From assembly GCA_023374025.1 (NCBI GenBank), contig SIJG01000035.1:186001-250000 (forward strand): a stretch of 64,000 nt of DNA. Direction: 5' to 3'. The position numbers and the translations under genes were made by a program. How positions within the stretch are numbered: position 1 is the stretch's first letter; the number at the start of each line of letters is the position of its first letter. Source of the DNA: Heterodera schachtii. Lineage: Eukaryota > Nematoda > Chromadorea > Rhabditida > Heteroderidae. The notes under the pieces are model-generated. The model saw only the letters and a list, made by a program, of their open reading frames with translations. It had not been told where the DNA came from and ran no database searches. Positions 22,533 through 34,536 of this stretch are shown here, one piece after another.

Positions 22533-22638
22533 CATCTGTTTGAACCAAAGCCCGATGTTCCGCAAGAAAAACGAGGTGGACAAGGCCAATAACAGCATGG
22601 TCAACGCTCCCAAATATTGGCAAAAATATTTAATTTAA
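22533..22638 (+). CDS. Isolated exon-like open frame, unidentified
   Basis: A TTTTTGCAG acceptor at 22524-22532 is followed by 35 codons with balanced codon use (core PMFRKKNEVDKANNSMVNAP) and a TAA. The stretch is clearly more GC-rich than its surroundings. It looks like a terminal exon of an otherwise missing gene, or a captured gene piece. I do not recognise the product, and the length is short enough that chance remains possible. Confidence 0.3.
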
Positions 22639-23309
22639 ATTTCTGTACAGATGTATTATCTTATCTGATTCGACCTACATGAAATTATTTCTGCTAAAAT
22701 TATTGCATAAATGAGACACTTTTGGGCCGAATTTTACGAGTCAAAAGTTGCCAGCAAATTTTTTTTTATCTCAACTTTTAATTTTTGAACAACTTTCTTT
22801 TAACAACACTGTCATAGTGGCAAAAATGGTGATAAGTCAATTATGGCACTTTTTACATTATTAAAGCAAATTGTTGGCAAATGGACAAATTTGAAGTGCC
22901 AAATAAGCAAATTTTATTTCCAAATGAAGAAAATTTTGTTACACATTGGCTATTTAGGCAAAATTTGTTGATGCAAATCCAAATATTGTTACATTAAAAT
23001 TTAATAGAATTCGATAAAATATTTTCTAATTCTTTTTTGGAAAGAAATTTTTCATATTTTTTCGAATTTTACAAAATATTTTTCATTAATTACTAAACGG
23101 GAAATAAAAAAAATTTCAACATTCAATCAATTATTTATCATTATAAACAAGATAATTGCAATGATGATTTGAAAAGTCTCTACTTAATATTAAAGTCACA
23201 GATAAAACTAAAACCAACGATATGCAATTGCTATATGTAAATGGAAAAAATAATACAAAATAAAATTATTACAAGCAAAAATTCAAAATTTTGTCAATTG
23301 AATCGAAAA
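22639..23309. other. No recognised feature
   Basis: AT-rich sequence between the exon-like block and TSH copy 11. It differs from the usual TSH 5' flank, so the duplication that created copy 11 did not carry that flank. Confidence 0.4.
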
Positions 23310-23768
23310 ATGTTGAAAATTAAATTTATTATTATTATTTTCTTCTTAGTTTTAATCGTACAAATTGATGAAGATTTATTTGATGATTTGTGGAAAAACC
23401 TAAAGCCATTGACCTCAAAAAACTTCAAAAACCAAAAAATCGGAGAAATTAATGTCATAAAGGAAGAAATTATTGATAACAATGAAATTTATGAACAACA
23501 AAATGCCAATAAAATAATGATAAAATCCGAAAATTGCAGTGAAAAAGAAATTGAAGACATAACGCCAAAAATATTGCAAGAAATTAAAAAGGAAAAAACA
23601 TTGGAGGAACAAAATAATTATTTGAACATAGAAGTAAAAGAAACAAAAATTGAATTGGAGCAATTGAGCGAAAAATTATTTGAAAATGATTTTTATGAGC
23701 AAGCTGATCAGAATATTTTGTCTACTGATCAGGGCAATTCTACAGATGATGAGGATTACAATAATATG
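23310..23768 (+). pseudogene. TSH copy 11, intact E1 cut off by an LTR retrotransposon
   Basis: 153 open codons: MLKIKFIIIIFFLVLIVQ signal peptide, DEDLFDDLWKNLKP core, an acidic linker with the long KSENCSEKE insert, and the usual DDEDYNNM end before a GTAATA donor. Nine bases into intron 1 an LTR begins (23778), and no E2-E4 follow in the next several kb. If transcribed, the message would read into the LTR and stop shortly after, at GGNTK. Confidence 0.8.
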
Positions 23769-23777
23769 GTAATATAT

Positions 23778-24089
23778 TGTTCGGGTGGTAACACCAAGTG
23801 ACCAAAAAGGAAGATATTATTTGTTCTTTTGTTATTCCTTTCGATGTCTGTCTCACTCTCTCCTTCTTCACAGTCTATAATCACTGTCTCTTTCATCCAC
23901 ACTTTGCCCTATTGATTGAATGTCGACCCTTCCCCTTTTACATACATTCATTCAGTCTTTTTTATTGTTGTTCTTTCTTCTCCTAAAATTCTGCTCCTCC
24001 TCCGTCAATCTAATTTATTTATTTGTTATTTATTTTCTTCAAATAAATTTGTTTATTAAATTGTTTTGATCCGGTGTCAAGACCGAACA
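23778..24089 (+). repeat. 5' long terminal repeat of a Ty3/gypsy-type element
   Basis: 312 bp starting TGTTCGGGT and ending ACCGAACA, an 7-8 bp inverted terminus with the canonical TG..CA ends. It is followed directly by TTGGCGACGCCCG, which is positioned as a tRNA primer-binding site. An AATAAA lies near the 3' end. No matching 3' LTR was found downstream. Confidence 0.8.
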
Positions 24090-26430
24090 TTGGCGACGCC
24101 CGTATCAACCGAACTGTGGACAGTCGACATTTTTGATCAGTCGATCATCATTTTGAAATCAGAGATATTTTTCGCTGCTGTCTTAGTACCATGGCGATAC
24201 TAATTCAACTCGTCCACGCGCACCCACTTGTTTAGCATCTTGACGCTGTTAAACAATAAGTGGTGAACGGCATTTTCTGCACCAAAAACCGAACACGGTG
24301 TGAGGCAAATTTGTGGTTTTTCTGCGACCCCAACGGCATAAACATTCACAATGGCGAATGTCAATCTTCAAGATTTGGTTAATTTGATGGCTCAGCAGCA
24401 ACAGCAAATGCAGCAACAGCAGCAGTTGGTTCAACAGCAGTCACAGCAAATTGCGCAACTGCTGAACCAAAACGCACCGAATGCCGCAGGATTGGCACAG
24501 CCAAATCTCATCACCATCATCCTGGCACTTCCCGACACTTATGAACAAACTGAGCGAGAACGCGTTCGGCGAGTACAGCCGATCAGTAATTCCGGCCGCC
24601 GTCACGAATTTTGATTTTGCGACAACAATCCAAAAGCTGGAAAAATTGTTCGCCAAACCTCAGTCAATTTTCATTACAAGTACGAATGCTTGAAAATTTA
24701 ATTGTCGGATGTTGCTGACCGCATTGAAATCGCCCAACGACGCAGCTTTAAGGCAGCGAATCCTTGCTAAATTAATAATCATTGACGAAGGGACACATGC
24801 CAGCATTGGGCACCTACCGATCAAAGAGTGCAGTGAGGTTGGAAAAAATTCGATGGCAAAAGGTTCCAGTTCATCGGAAAAGGTACTACCACTTTTGACT
24901 TAAACGGCCAGTCGATTGTTGAAGTTTATGTGGCCAAGCAAGGGTCACTAAATCTACTGAGCCGCCGAGCAATGGACAAATTTGGGCTGTTAAATTAATT
25001 AAGGCAGAAAATCAGCAGTGTGGCAGTGAATGCGTGCACAGTCGTTGAACGCGAATTGAGCAGATTAGAAAAATTGGGCATGATCATAAAAGTCGACCAT
25101 TTGGAGTGGGCAGCTCCAATTTTAATTGTGAAAAGGGTCGACGGATCAGCACGAATGTGCATTGAGACGAATCCAAATTATTATGCGGTTTGGCAACGCA
25201 TAAGGGAAATTATCGCATGGAGCGATTGCCCTTCGGAATAAAAGCGGCACCAGCAATTTTCCAATCGATCATGGACAAAATGCTGGCGGGATTGAACTAT
25301 GCCACCGCTTACCTGGATGACATAATTGTTGTCAGCCGGGACAATCGAGGAACACATTCAACATTTGGAAGAAGTGTTCTCCCGAATCCAGGCCTATGGA
25401 TTCCGAGTCAAATTGGATAAATGTTCATTTTTCCATAACCGAATCAAATATTTGGGACAAACCATTGATCGGAACGGCCGTCGTCCAGATTCAACCAAAA
25501 TCAATGCCATCACAAAAATGCCGGCTCCAATAAACACTTCCACTCTTCGTTCATTTCTCGGCATGGTAAATCACTACCAACAATTGGTCAAAAATATGCG
25601 TTTTATTCGAAAACCATTGGACGACATGCTGAAGAAGGAGAATGAATGGAATTGGTCGGAAATTGTCAAAACGCGTTTGAGAAGATAAAGGAAATATTGA
25701 CTTCTGATTTGTTGCTCACACACTACGATCCCAAATTGGAGATCATTGTGGCAGCTGACGCATCAGAATTTGGAATGGGAGCAGGTAATTTCACACAAAT
25801 TTCCAGATGGACAGGTCAAGGCAATTGTCAAAATCACTCTCTCCTGCTGAGAAAAATTGCTCACAGATTTAGAAGGAAGGACTAGCGCTCATTTTTGACT
25901 TTCACAATTTCATAAAATGATCTACGGCAGACATTTAATACTCCAGACGGATCATAAGCCGTTATTTAACATCTTCGCAGCAAAAAGGAATCCGACAATG
26001 CAGCGCAAATCAATTGCTTCGTTGGTCATTGACACTTTTGGCCTACGATTTCGCAATTGAGTACATCAACACGAAAGACTTTGGGCAAGCTGACGCACTC
26101 TCGTGGCTCATTGCCAAAGACACAAACGGTGAAGACGAAAGAGTCATCGCTTCATTTTGTGTTGAAAAAGAAATTGAACTCAATTTGGACACAACAGTCG
26201 AAAAATTGCCTACCAAATTTGCAGACCTCGTCAAGGCATCGGAAAAGGATGAAATCATCCAACAAGTGAAAAATTTCGTCAGGAATATATGGCCTGACGA
26301 ACGTCTATTGAAGACCGAATCGGAGACAATTCAACTTTTCAGCAGACGAAAAGCTGATCTTTCGATTTTAAAACAATATCTTATGTACGGAGAAAGGATT
26401 GTAGTTCCAAAAGCCAATGTAAAATGAAAT
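24090..26430 (+). mobile_element. Decayed Ty3/gypsy retrotransposon gag-pol region
   Basis: Pieces in changing frames along the plus strand, in the expected order. A Gag-like start with a Gln-rich coiled stretch begins at 24351. A Gag tail follows (24580-24690, TIQKLEKLFAKPQSIF). The reverse transcriptase N-terminus is at about 25040 (VERELSRLEKLGMI) and its core is at about 25200-25330, with LPFGIKAAPAIFQ and the catalytic AYLDDIIVV. The connection domain lies at 25330-25640. RNase H begins near 25745 (ADASEFGMGA) and continues to about 26000, followed by a linker to 26427. Several frameshifts and a deletion within the reverse transcriptase make it inactive. The integrase and 3' LTR are missing. 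The element interrupts TSH copy 11. Confidence 0.85.
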
Positions 26431-27220
26431 ACATTTATAGGCATTTAAAAATCTATGTGGAATTGCTCCGGTAAACCCAATAAGTACCGAAATTTGAACT
26501 AAATAATTAATTATTTATTTAGAATACAGAAAAAACAAAAGCAATGAAATTGTTCCAATTCAATTTCTGGCAGTTTTGATCACCCCCGCCCCCGCGACTC
26601 TGACCCCCGCCCCGCTAAAAGCCACCCCCGCCCACGGGGCTCGAACCCTAGTTATAAGTTAATTTTTTTTTTCAAAAATTGATCACCAAAAAGTAATATG
26701 TTTTTCTCGATAAAAATTTTCATATTTAAAAATTTTCCTTATTCGAAAAAGCTATAAAATATTTTAATAATCATTTAAATAAATTATTTTTTTTTTGATT
26801 GATTTTACGTGTTTTGCTCCCTAAAAATCCTAAAAATTTTAAATGCCTTTTTCCTGCCTTTTTTCAATTTTTTGGTGCCTATTATAGTGCCTTTTTCGCG
26901 ATTTTTGCTGCCTTTTTAGGCGGTCTCTTAGAGAATGGCAAATCAACCTTTTTATTGCTTTTTACGGAGTATCAATTTAAATGTTGATATTTAAATAAAT
27001 CATTTAACATTATGCCATCTAACTTTTGAAATTTTTGTGCACAAAGAAACAGGATTTTTGCAATTTTAAGCACCTGTTTTGCGTATTTTAGGCTTTTTTG
27101 CACCTATTTTGCATTTTTTAGCACCTATTTTAGTACCTATTTCAGCATTTTTAGCACCTATAAATCCTAGCTCTATTCATAATGCATGCTTTTTGCTTTT
27201 ATTACTTTTTATGATTTTGA

Positions 27221-27392
27221 TTAGAGATCGTTTTTCCGAATCTGCCGGGGCCCGGCTGATATTTTCAGAATCACCCGGTTTCCGGGCACGGTCTCTCAAA
27301 AACAAGTCAAACCAGATTTTTCCCAAAAATCGCGGGGCCGGTTTCCGGGCTCGGTAAAACCGGTGCCGGGCCTGGCCCGGTTCGATCTCTAA
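27221..27392. mobile_element. GC-rich MITE-like element
   Basis: Begins TTAGAGATCG and ends CGATCTCTAA, perfect 10-bp inverted ends. The interior carries repeated CCCGGTTTCCGGGC words. Target duplication not obvious. Confidence 0.6.
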
Positions 27393-27645
27393 TTTTTTTA
27401 AATTAATTTTTTAATTAAAAAAATTTTCGCATAAAATATTTTGGCACCAATGTTTCGCGCTTTTCAATGTTTTAAAGGGTAAAATAAACGAAAAATGAAA
27501 TTTTCTAGTAACAAATAGTCTTTTTGATTACTTTACAAGCGTGCTGTTTGAGTTTATCAATTTTATTCTAATTCAATTAGGAAAATTGTGAATTATATTC
27601 ACTAAAAACGCCAAATATGGACATAAATATGGATTATAAAGAGAG

Positions 27646-27793
27646 TTGTACGGGACCGGGAATTTGGGGCAAAACCGGGACCGGGACTTTTTGGGTAGAA
27701 AAAACGGGAATTTTTGGCTGGGAAAACCGGGAAAAAAACGACTTTTCCCGGTCCCGGTCAAAACCGGGACCTTGGTACTCAGTTGTACTCAGC
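27646..27793. mobile_element. Partial copy of the CCGGGACC element
   Basis: Shares long stretches with 11640-11828, including GGAATTTTTGGCTGGGAAAA and TTGGTACTCAGTTGTACTCA, but lacks the matching terminal inverted repeats. Confidence 0.65.
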
Positions 27794-27822
27794 CAATATG
27801 GAAAAAAATGAAAGAGAGTGAG

Positions 27823-27824
<2 letters not shown>

Positions 27825-27867
<43 letters not shown>
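27825..27867. repeat. GA dinucleotide microsatellite
   Basis: About twenty consecutive GA units immediately after the partial MITE. Confidence 0.95.
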
Positions 27868-27870
<3 letters not shown>

Positions 27871-28051
27871 GCCGACCAAGAGAAAATTAACATTGGATTT
27901 CTTATTTTTATTTCACACACAATCTTTTCACTTATTCCATTAGTGTAAATTTTCATTTTCCATTAAATGGAATTTAAATTGATTTTCAATATTAAAATAA
28001 ATTCGATTAAAAATTCAAATCAACAAAATTATTTGTAAATAAAAATGTTAC

Positions 28052-29143
28052 GAGTAGTTAATCCGAATTTCTCCTCTTCCATCTATAAATTGTATCCCAC
28101 ACAAGCCCCAATTTTGCTGCGATTTTTAATTCAATTTTCTTAGTTGGTTTCAAATTGAATTGTTTTGAAATTTCTTCTTTCACTTTTTCAAATTGTTCAA
28201 TTTTTTCAAATTTTTGTTCGTTTGAAAATGAAATTTTCTTTAATAAATCTTAAAATGTGAAAATGATTATTAAGTGATTGTGTAAATATTTTATTACTAA
28301 ATTCCTTCTTCCATTTGTAAATTTTCATCCGATTAATTCCCAATTCATTGGCAATTTCTTGTTCAATTTGACTTATTTTTTGTCTGTCATATTTAAACCC
28401 AAAAACTTTTTCATTTCTCAATTCATAAAATTTTCCGACTAGAGCAATCTTCGTCTCCTTATTTATGTCCTTATTTACGATGCACTTTCGAGTTTGTCCC
28501 AATTTTTGCTTCAATTTATAAATGTCGGTACGATTCGTTCCCAAGTTTTTTGCAATTTCACGTTAAAATTTCATAATTGGCATTGTCTTATAATTGCACA
28601 GTAATTTCTTTTTCACCAAATTAAATTGGTTTAAAATATCCATTTCGTTTCTTGTTTGTCCATTCTAAAAATAATTTACTTATTTTAATAAAAATTCAGC
28701 ATAAAAATATTAGAATTCAGCAATTTCAAAAATACTTATTTTTCCAGGAATGATACTGTTTTTATCTGTTGTATATTACCATATTATTGTAGTCCTCATT
28801 ATCAGAAGAATTGCTCTGATCAGCAGACGAAACATTCTGATCAGCTTTCTCATCAAACTCATTTTCAAATGATTCTTTGCTCAATTTTCCCAATTCAATT
28901 TTTGGCTCTTTTAGTGTTGTATTTAAATTATTATTTTGTTCTTCCAATGTTTTTCCTTTTTAATTTTTTGCAATTCTTTTGGCTTTATGTCTTCCATTTC
29001 TATATTATTGGCATTTTGTTGTCCGTTTTTTTCATTGTTATTAGCAATTTCTTCCTTTATGGCATTACTTTTTCCGAATTTTTGTTTCTTGAAATTTTTT
29101 AGGCTCGATGGATTTAAGTTTTTCCACAAATCTTCAAATAAAT
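28052..29143 (-). pseudogene. TSH copy 12, E1-E3 remnant
   Basis: E3 (28248-28052) carries a 2-base insertion. E2 (28664-28298) has lost one base in the first module, so only the second half reads openly. E1 (from 28790 to about 29143) has a frameshift in the KKEK region and is cut before the signal peptide; GC-richer foreign sequence takes over at about 29143. E4 is missing, replaced by unrelated AT-rich sequence. Confidence 0.8.
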
Positions 29144-29523
29144 TGCTTTTGCTCCCACCGCATTTTCAGCTCCCACAGCTTTTTTCGATCTGCCATTACA
29201 CTTAGCAATTTTATGTTCAATTTTATTAATTATTTAGCAATGAAATTGGCTAATGGATATTGAATCAATGAGCAAAAAATTTCATTAAAATAAGGGATCT
29301 TAAATGGCAAAGCACAAAGATTGGGATTTTGATGTCAAAAGATGATGATTGAATTCACGATGCCGAAGTGTTGCGAAATGCCGAGAAATTGCTTTAAACG
29401 AACATTCAAATAAAGAGTTTAAGGACTAAAAATTTTTTGCCTGCATTTATCACCGAAATAAAGACGCAACAATAAAAGAAAATACTGAAAATCCCGCACC
29501 CTAATTACTATTTGATCGAAAGG
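29144..29523. other. Repeat shared with 10.9-11.2 kb, then a type-II TSH 3' flank
   Basis: 29215-29400 resembles 10935-11200. 29450-29523 (AATACTGAAAATCCCGCACC, CCTAATTACTATTTGATC) is the downstream flank found also behind copy 16 (34770-34825). It differs from the more common TSH 3' flank. Confidence 0.5.
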
Positions 29524-30613
29524 CTAACGGTTCAATTTGGTGCCAAATTTCTTTGTCCAATCTCTCAAATTGCCATTTGGAATGCCTAATTTTTCGGCAA
29601 TTTTCGTCTCACTCATCATTGGGTTTCTTTTTCTCATCTCCTCACTTCTTTTCACATATTCCATTTTCTCAGCACAAGTGTAACTTTTTGTCTTTCCTTA
29701 ACAAAACTCAACTTTTAAATTAAATTTCATTTCTTTTAATTAAATAAAAGTATAAAATTAAACAAAATTTACGCGTTTGCAAGTTTAGTTTTTCCTTCCA
29801 ATCCCAAATCCTATTCAATCTAACACCAATTTTTTCTGATATTTTTTCATTAATTTTATTTGTAGCTTTTAAATTGAATTTTTTTGTAAATTCTTCTTTC
29901 ACTTTTTCAAATTGTTTTACTTTTTCAATTTGTTGTTGCGTTGAAAATTTATTTTTTATGCCTTAAAATGAGACAATGATTAAATTCAATTATGGCATTA
30001 ATCTATTACCAAATTCCTTCTTCCATTTGTAAATTTTCTTCCGATTAGTTCCCAATTCATGAGCAATTTCATATTCGATTTTTGTTCTTTTATTATTGTC
30101 ATAATTAAATCCATAAATTTTTTCCTTTCTAATTTTATCAAATTTTATGATCAGTTCCCTTTTTGTTTTTTCACTTTCCCCCTTTTTCTTTGAAAATTTT
30201 CTTAATTTTTTCTTCATGTTCTGATCAGTAGACGAAACATTCTGATCAGCTTCCTCATTTTCAAATGATTCTTCGCTCAATTGTTCCAATTCAATTTTCG
30301 GCATTTTTATTTTGATTTTTAAATTCTTATTTTGTTCGTCCAATGTTTGTTCCTTTTTAATTTTTTGCAATTCTTTTGGCTTTATGTCATCCATTTCTAT
30401 TTTATTTTCATTTTGTTGATCATAAACTTCATTCTTAACAACAATTTCTTTCTTTATGGCATGAATTTCGCTGTATTTTTGTTTTTTGACATTTTTTGAG
30501 GTCGATGGCTTTAGGTTTTCCCACAAATCATCAAATAAATTTTCTTCATCAATTCCATCAATTAAAACGATTAGAAATAAAAATAAAATAATCATTGAAT
30601 TAATTTGCATCAT
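29524..30613 (-). CDS. TSH family, three-exon fusion variant (321 aa) lacking module 1
   Basis: Exons 30613-30010, 29961-29773 and 29696-29524 sum to 966 bp and are open. The first exon joins E1 directly to the second half of E2. After the usual EADQNVSSTDQ the sequence continues as NMKKKLRKFSKKK and on into module 2, so intron 1 and the first helix-turn-helix were removed by a deletion that kept the frame. The signal peptide (MMQINSMIILFLFLIVLIDG) and modules 2-4 are intact. E4 ends TKLNR, as in the copy at 34826. An acceptor-like TTTATTTAAAG lies about 22 bases before the start codon. It is open, so it may be a functional shorter paralogue. Confidence 0.75.
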
Positions 30614-31412
30614 TTTTTGAGTCAAAAAAATCCTTTAAATAAATTAATTTTAATTTTCAATTTTTATATTTTTAATATTATAAATGAAATGAAAAATCTT
30701 TTTCATTGCGAGAAATGCCACATTAATTGCAATTTATCTTATTTGTAATGATTAAATAATTGATTTAAAAAAAATAATTAAACTTCCTTTCCTGTTTGTA
30801 AAGGTTGAAAAATAATTTTCAAAAAATTAATTTATTATTAATTAAAATAAATAAAATTAATTCTATAATTAAATAAATTAGAAACCAGAAAATTTTACAG
30901 TGGAAATCACCGTAAATTCCTCATTGAAAAAATAAATCCAGAAATTAACATATGTGCAGATGAAGATAATGATGATCTTTTAGGCCTAGCCAGAATTTTC
31001 TTTAATTTATATCAATTAGGGAAATTTTTTTATTGGTATCAAAAAAATTGTTAATAATATTATTACAATTTAATTAAAAAATCACCTTTTTCAAATTTTC
31101 CCAATTTTTACTGTAAAAAATTGAAACACTTTCTCAACAATAAAAAAAACAAATTTTACCAGTAAGTGCCTAGGCTTAGGATTTATTAATGAAATTTATT
31201 ATTCGTATTTGGACCATGCCAAATATATGTGAATGAGATAATATTATATTAAAATATTCCATTACTATTCTTACTTTTGCTTCATTTGAAAATTAGCAAA
31301 ATAATTTTTAATATATATATTTTATTTATTTCAAAAAATGAAAAAAAAACAACTTTTATAAATCGATTTATCCGCTAAAAACGAAGAGATAGTTCGCTAA
31401 AGTTTTCGAAGG
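30614..31412. other. 5' flank of the fusion gene, AT-rich interval, 3' flank of copy 14
   Basis: 30614-30850 is TSH upstream sequence. 31055-31350 is AT-rich without features. 31355-31405 is a short TSH 3' flank (TTTATCCGCTAAAAACGAAG). One possible exon is listed separately. Confidence 0.45.
30881..31054 (+). CDS. Unidentified short open frame, possible terminal exon
   Basis: 58 codons open on the plus strand, preceded by AAATTAG, a possible splice acceptor, and ended by TAA. The middle (EINICADEDNDDLLGLARIFF) has protein-like composition, unlike random AT-rich translation. No family recognised and no partner exons seen; chance cannot be excluded. Confidence 0.22.
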   Translation, partial: ETRKFYSGNHRKFLIEKINPEINICADEDNDDLLGLARIFFNLYQLGKFFYWYQKNC

Positions 31413-32833
31413 CTAACGAATCAATTTGGTGCCAAATTTCTTCGTCCATCGTCTTAAGTTGGTACATGGAATGCCCAATGTGACGGCAATTTTCTTCTTA
31501 CTCATCATTGGGTTTCTTTCTGCCATTTCTTCACTTCTTTTCACATATTCCAATTTCTCAGCATCCGTGCAAATTTTGTTCTTACCTTAACAAAAATCAA
31601 TTAATTTAATTAAATTTAATTATTTTTAAATTAAAATTAAATAAAAGTGTAAAATTAAACAAATTTACGAGTTATTAAGTTTAATTTTCTCTTCCAATCA
31701 CAAATTGTTTTCAATCGAACACCTATTTTTTCCGCTATTTTTTCTTTAATTTTCCAAGTCGTTTTTAAATTGAATTTTTTGGAAAATTCTTTAATAATTT
31801 TTTCAAATTGTTTAATTTTTTCTATTTTTTCATGCGTTGAAAATTTCTTTTTTATTTCTTAAAATGAGACAATTAGTATAAATTGGATTAATTGTTTTCT
31901 TACCAAATTCCTTGTTCAGTTCCCTCTTCCATTGGTAAATTTTCTTCCTATTAATTCCCAATTCATTGGCAATTTCACTTTCAATTTTTTTTCTTTTCTT
32001 TTCGTCATATTTAAACCCATAAATTTTTTCTTTTCTCAATTCATCAAATTTTCTGATCAGTTCCTTTTTTGTTTCTTCACTTTCCTCCGTTCTCTTCTCT
32101 CTTTTTTGTCCCAATTTTTTCTTTAATTTATAAATTTTGTTTCGATTTGTGCCCAACTTTTTTGCAATTTCACGTTCAAATTGGGTATTTGTTAATGTTT
32201 TATAAATATTTACTTTTCGCAATTCCTTTTTCAACAAGTTAAATTTATTCAAAATTTCCATTTCGTTTCTTTTTTCTGACTTCTAAATAAAATATTAAAA
32301 TTTTAAAAATGCAAATCTTCGAAACCAATGAATTTTCAAATATTTTCAGGATAATTCTATTACGATTTTATTGTAATCCTCATCCTCAGAAGAATTGCTC
32401 TGATCAGCAGAACAAACATTCTGATCAGCTTGCTCATCAAACTCATTTTCAAATGATTCTTTACTCAATTGGTCCATTTCAATTTTTGGCACTTTTATTT
32501 TTATTTTTAAATTTTTATTTTTCCTCCAATGTTTTTTCCTTTTTTAATGTCTTGCAATATTTTTGGCTTTGTGTCTTCCATTTCTTTTTCATTGCAATTT
32601 TCATGTTTTATTATTATTTTGTTGGCATTTTGTTGTTCATGAATTTCATAGTTGTCAATATCAACAATTTCTTCCTTTATTGCATAATTTTCACCGAATT
32701 TTTGTTTTTTGAAATTTTTGGAGGTCGATGGCTTTAAGTTTTTCCACAAATCATCAAAAAAATCTTCATCAACTCCATCAATTATTACGATTAAAAATAA
32801 GAAGAAAATAATCACAAAATTAATTTTCATCAT
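31413..32833 (-). pseudogene. TSH copy 14, frameshifted in E1 only
   Basis: E2 (32282-31904), E3 (31857-31669) and E4 (31585-31413) are fully open with good splice sites. E1 (32833-32364) starts well (MMKINFVIIFFLFLIVIIDG, DFFDDLWKNLKPSTSK). It then has one extra base in a T-run and, farther on, a 2-base loss, leaving the distal linker out of frame. The product would end at about residue 109, before any module. E4 differs from its relatives: IAVTLGIPCTNLRRW. With both changes in runs of one base, assembly error should be excluded before calling it dead. Confidence 0.72.
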
Positions 32834-34536
32834 TTTTAGTCAAAAAAATTCATTAAATTAATTAAATTAATTTTTTCAGATTTATATTTATTATAATATA
32901 AATGCAATATATGAAAAAATCTTTTTCATTAAGAGAAATGCCACATCAATTGCAATCAATCGTATTTTTAATAATTAAATAATTGATTAAAAATTTAAAT
33001 TAGACGAATTTGGAAATTCCGGTGGTTTCCATTGTCAATTTTCTGGTGTGTGTTTGTTTTAATTTTTATACAATTTAATTGGAGGGCCAAGAAACTTTTC
33101 ATCAACCGGATTATATTTCATTTAATTTATAAAAAATTAATGTTTAAATTAATTTGCAACATTACTTTAGTCAAAATATTTTTGAAAAGAAATTATTTTA
33201 AAGAGACAATTATCAAATCAATTGCAATTTATCGTCATTTACTTGTGAAATATTGATTTTAAAAAATAATAATTTATTTTCATGTTTTTAAACGTTGAAA
33301 ATAAAATTTTTATAAAATGTTTGAAAGGGAATGAATATTGCCAAAACTTAATATTAATTCTAAACTTTGTGCTTAATTAACTAAAATTGATTAAAATTTC
33401 TTTGCTTAATTTAACATTAAACATAATGAAAAGAATGGAAAAACACAAAAATCGAGTGCATTTTTTAATTATTATAACTTTTTTTTTTGTTAAAATGGCT
33501 AAATATTAATCAAAATGAAAAACTGGCTAAAATTGATTAAAATTTGAAATTTGCTTAATTTTATGTCAAAATTTAAAATCATAGAAATGTTGTTAAGAAA
33601 TCAAAAATTGCCAAAATTGATTAAAATTTACGTTAATTTTTAAATAATTATTCTACAAAAACCTTAGAAAAATTTATGCATTAATTTTTTAAATAATTAT
33701 AAAATATAGAAATATGAGTGTATAGGAATATAAATCTTGTCCCACTAACCCCGGGCGGAGAGATGCGCATTCACTTAGGAGAGAGGAGAGAATCTGAGAA
33801 AAAGAGTAAATAAATGTGTTTGGTAAAACAACAAAGTGATTTAAAATGAGAAAATTATTTTGTCATCAAATAATTTGTGCTAAAAGCCCAGCATATATGC
33901 CATTGACGGATTCCCCACATCATTGCGCGGGTGGTGCCTTTTGCGGGTCCTAATTAATCGATAAATGAATTAATTGATTGTATTTGTAAGGAAAGCAGTT
34001 TTAATATACATTAAATTAATTGAGTCTTATAATTAAAATAGTTGAAAAAGATTTGGAGTAAATTCCGCCCCCTCACAGTCTTCTTTGTGCTACGGTATTT
34101 TTCTTGCAGGGAAATAAATCTATTTTTCAATATGAGTATGAGAAAGAAATTTTAAAATGGTTTATAAAATGATGTATTTGTCTCCGGATATAAATTTTAT
34201 CAACCTTTTTTAAGTGCAATTTAGGACATATATCCGGCTTATTTGCTCCTTCATTCCTTATTTGATTTATTATTCTCTGGAAAATAGATCAGCAGACATT
34301 GCAAAAAAAAATTTTATTTAAAGTATTTTTATTCATCAGAAATTATAATTTGCTAAAAGTCTGGACAAATAAATTTTTGTTATGAGATTCTAATGACCAG
34401 GGTCGAGACTTTTGTTATTAAAAATCTCAAAATAGTTGACTAAAATAGTGAGAAAATGACAAAATAGGCAAAAATCGAAGAATTGAGTCCCAATGATTGA
34501 AACGCCAAAATTTCGCTTTAGATAAATAGTGACATT
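32834..34536. other. TSH 5' flanks, a truncated TSH start and AT-rich repeats
   Basis: 32834-33000 is upstream sequence of copy 14. 33146-33162 is the first few codons of another TSH E1 in minus orientation, with its own 5' flank to about 33320. 33330-33720 repeats AAAATTGATTAAAATTT-like words. 33730-34480 holds no recognised gene. Confidence 0.45.

Larger units (their letters stand above)
26431..28051. other. Repeat-filled interval, no gene
   Basis: 26575-26655 is GC-rich CACCCCCGCCC sequence resembling the ends of the 20.9-kb element. 26800-27175 is the dispersed TTTTTAGCACCTATTTT-type repeat. Two MITE-like elements and a GA microsatellite are listed separately. 27400-27640 and 27870-28050 are AT-rich and featureless. 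Confidence 0.5.

Noticed and set aside
24351..24614. Polyglutamine host gene
   Set aside because: The Gln-rich stretch is followed by Gag-like and reverse transcriptase sequence in order and preceded by an LTR and primer-binding site, so it is a retrotransposon Gag.
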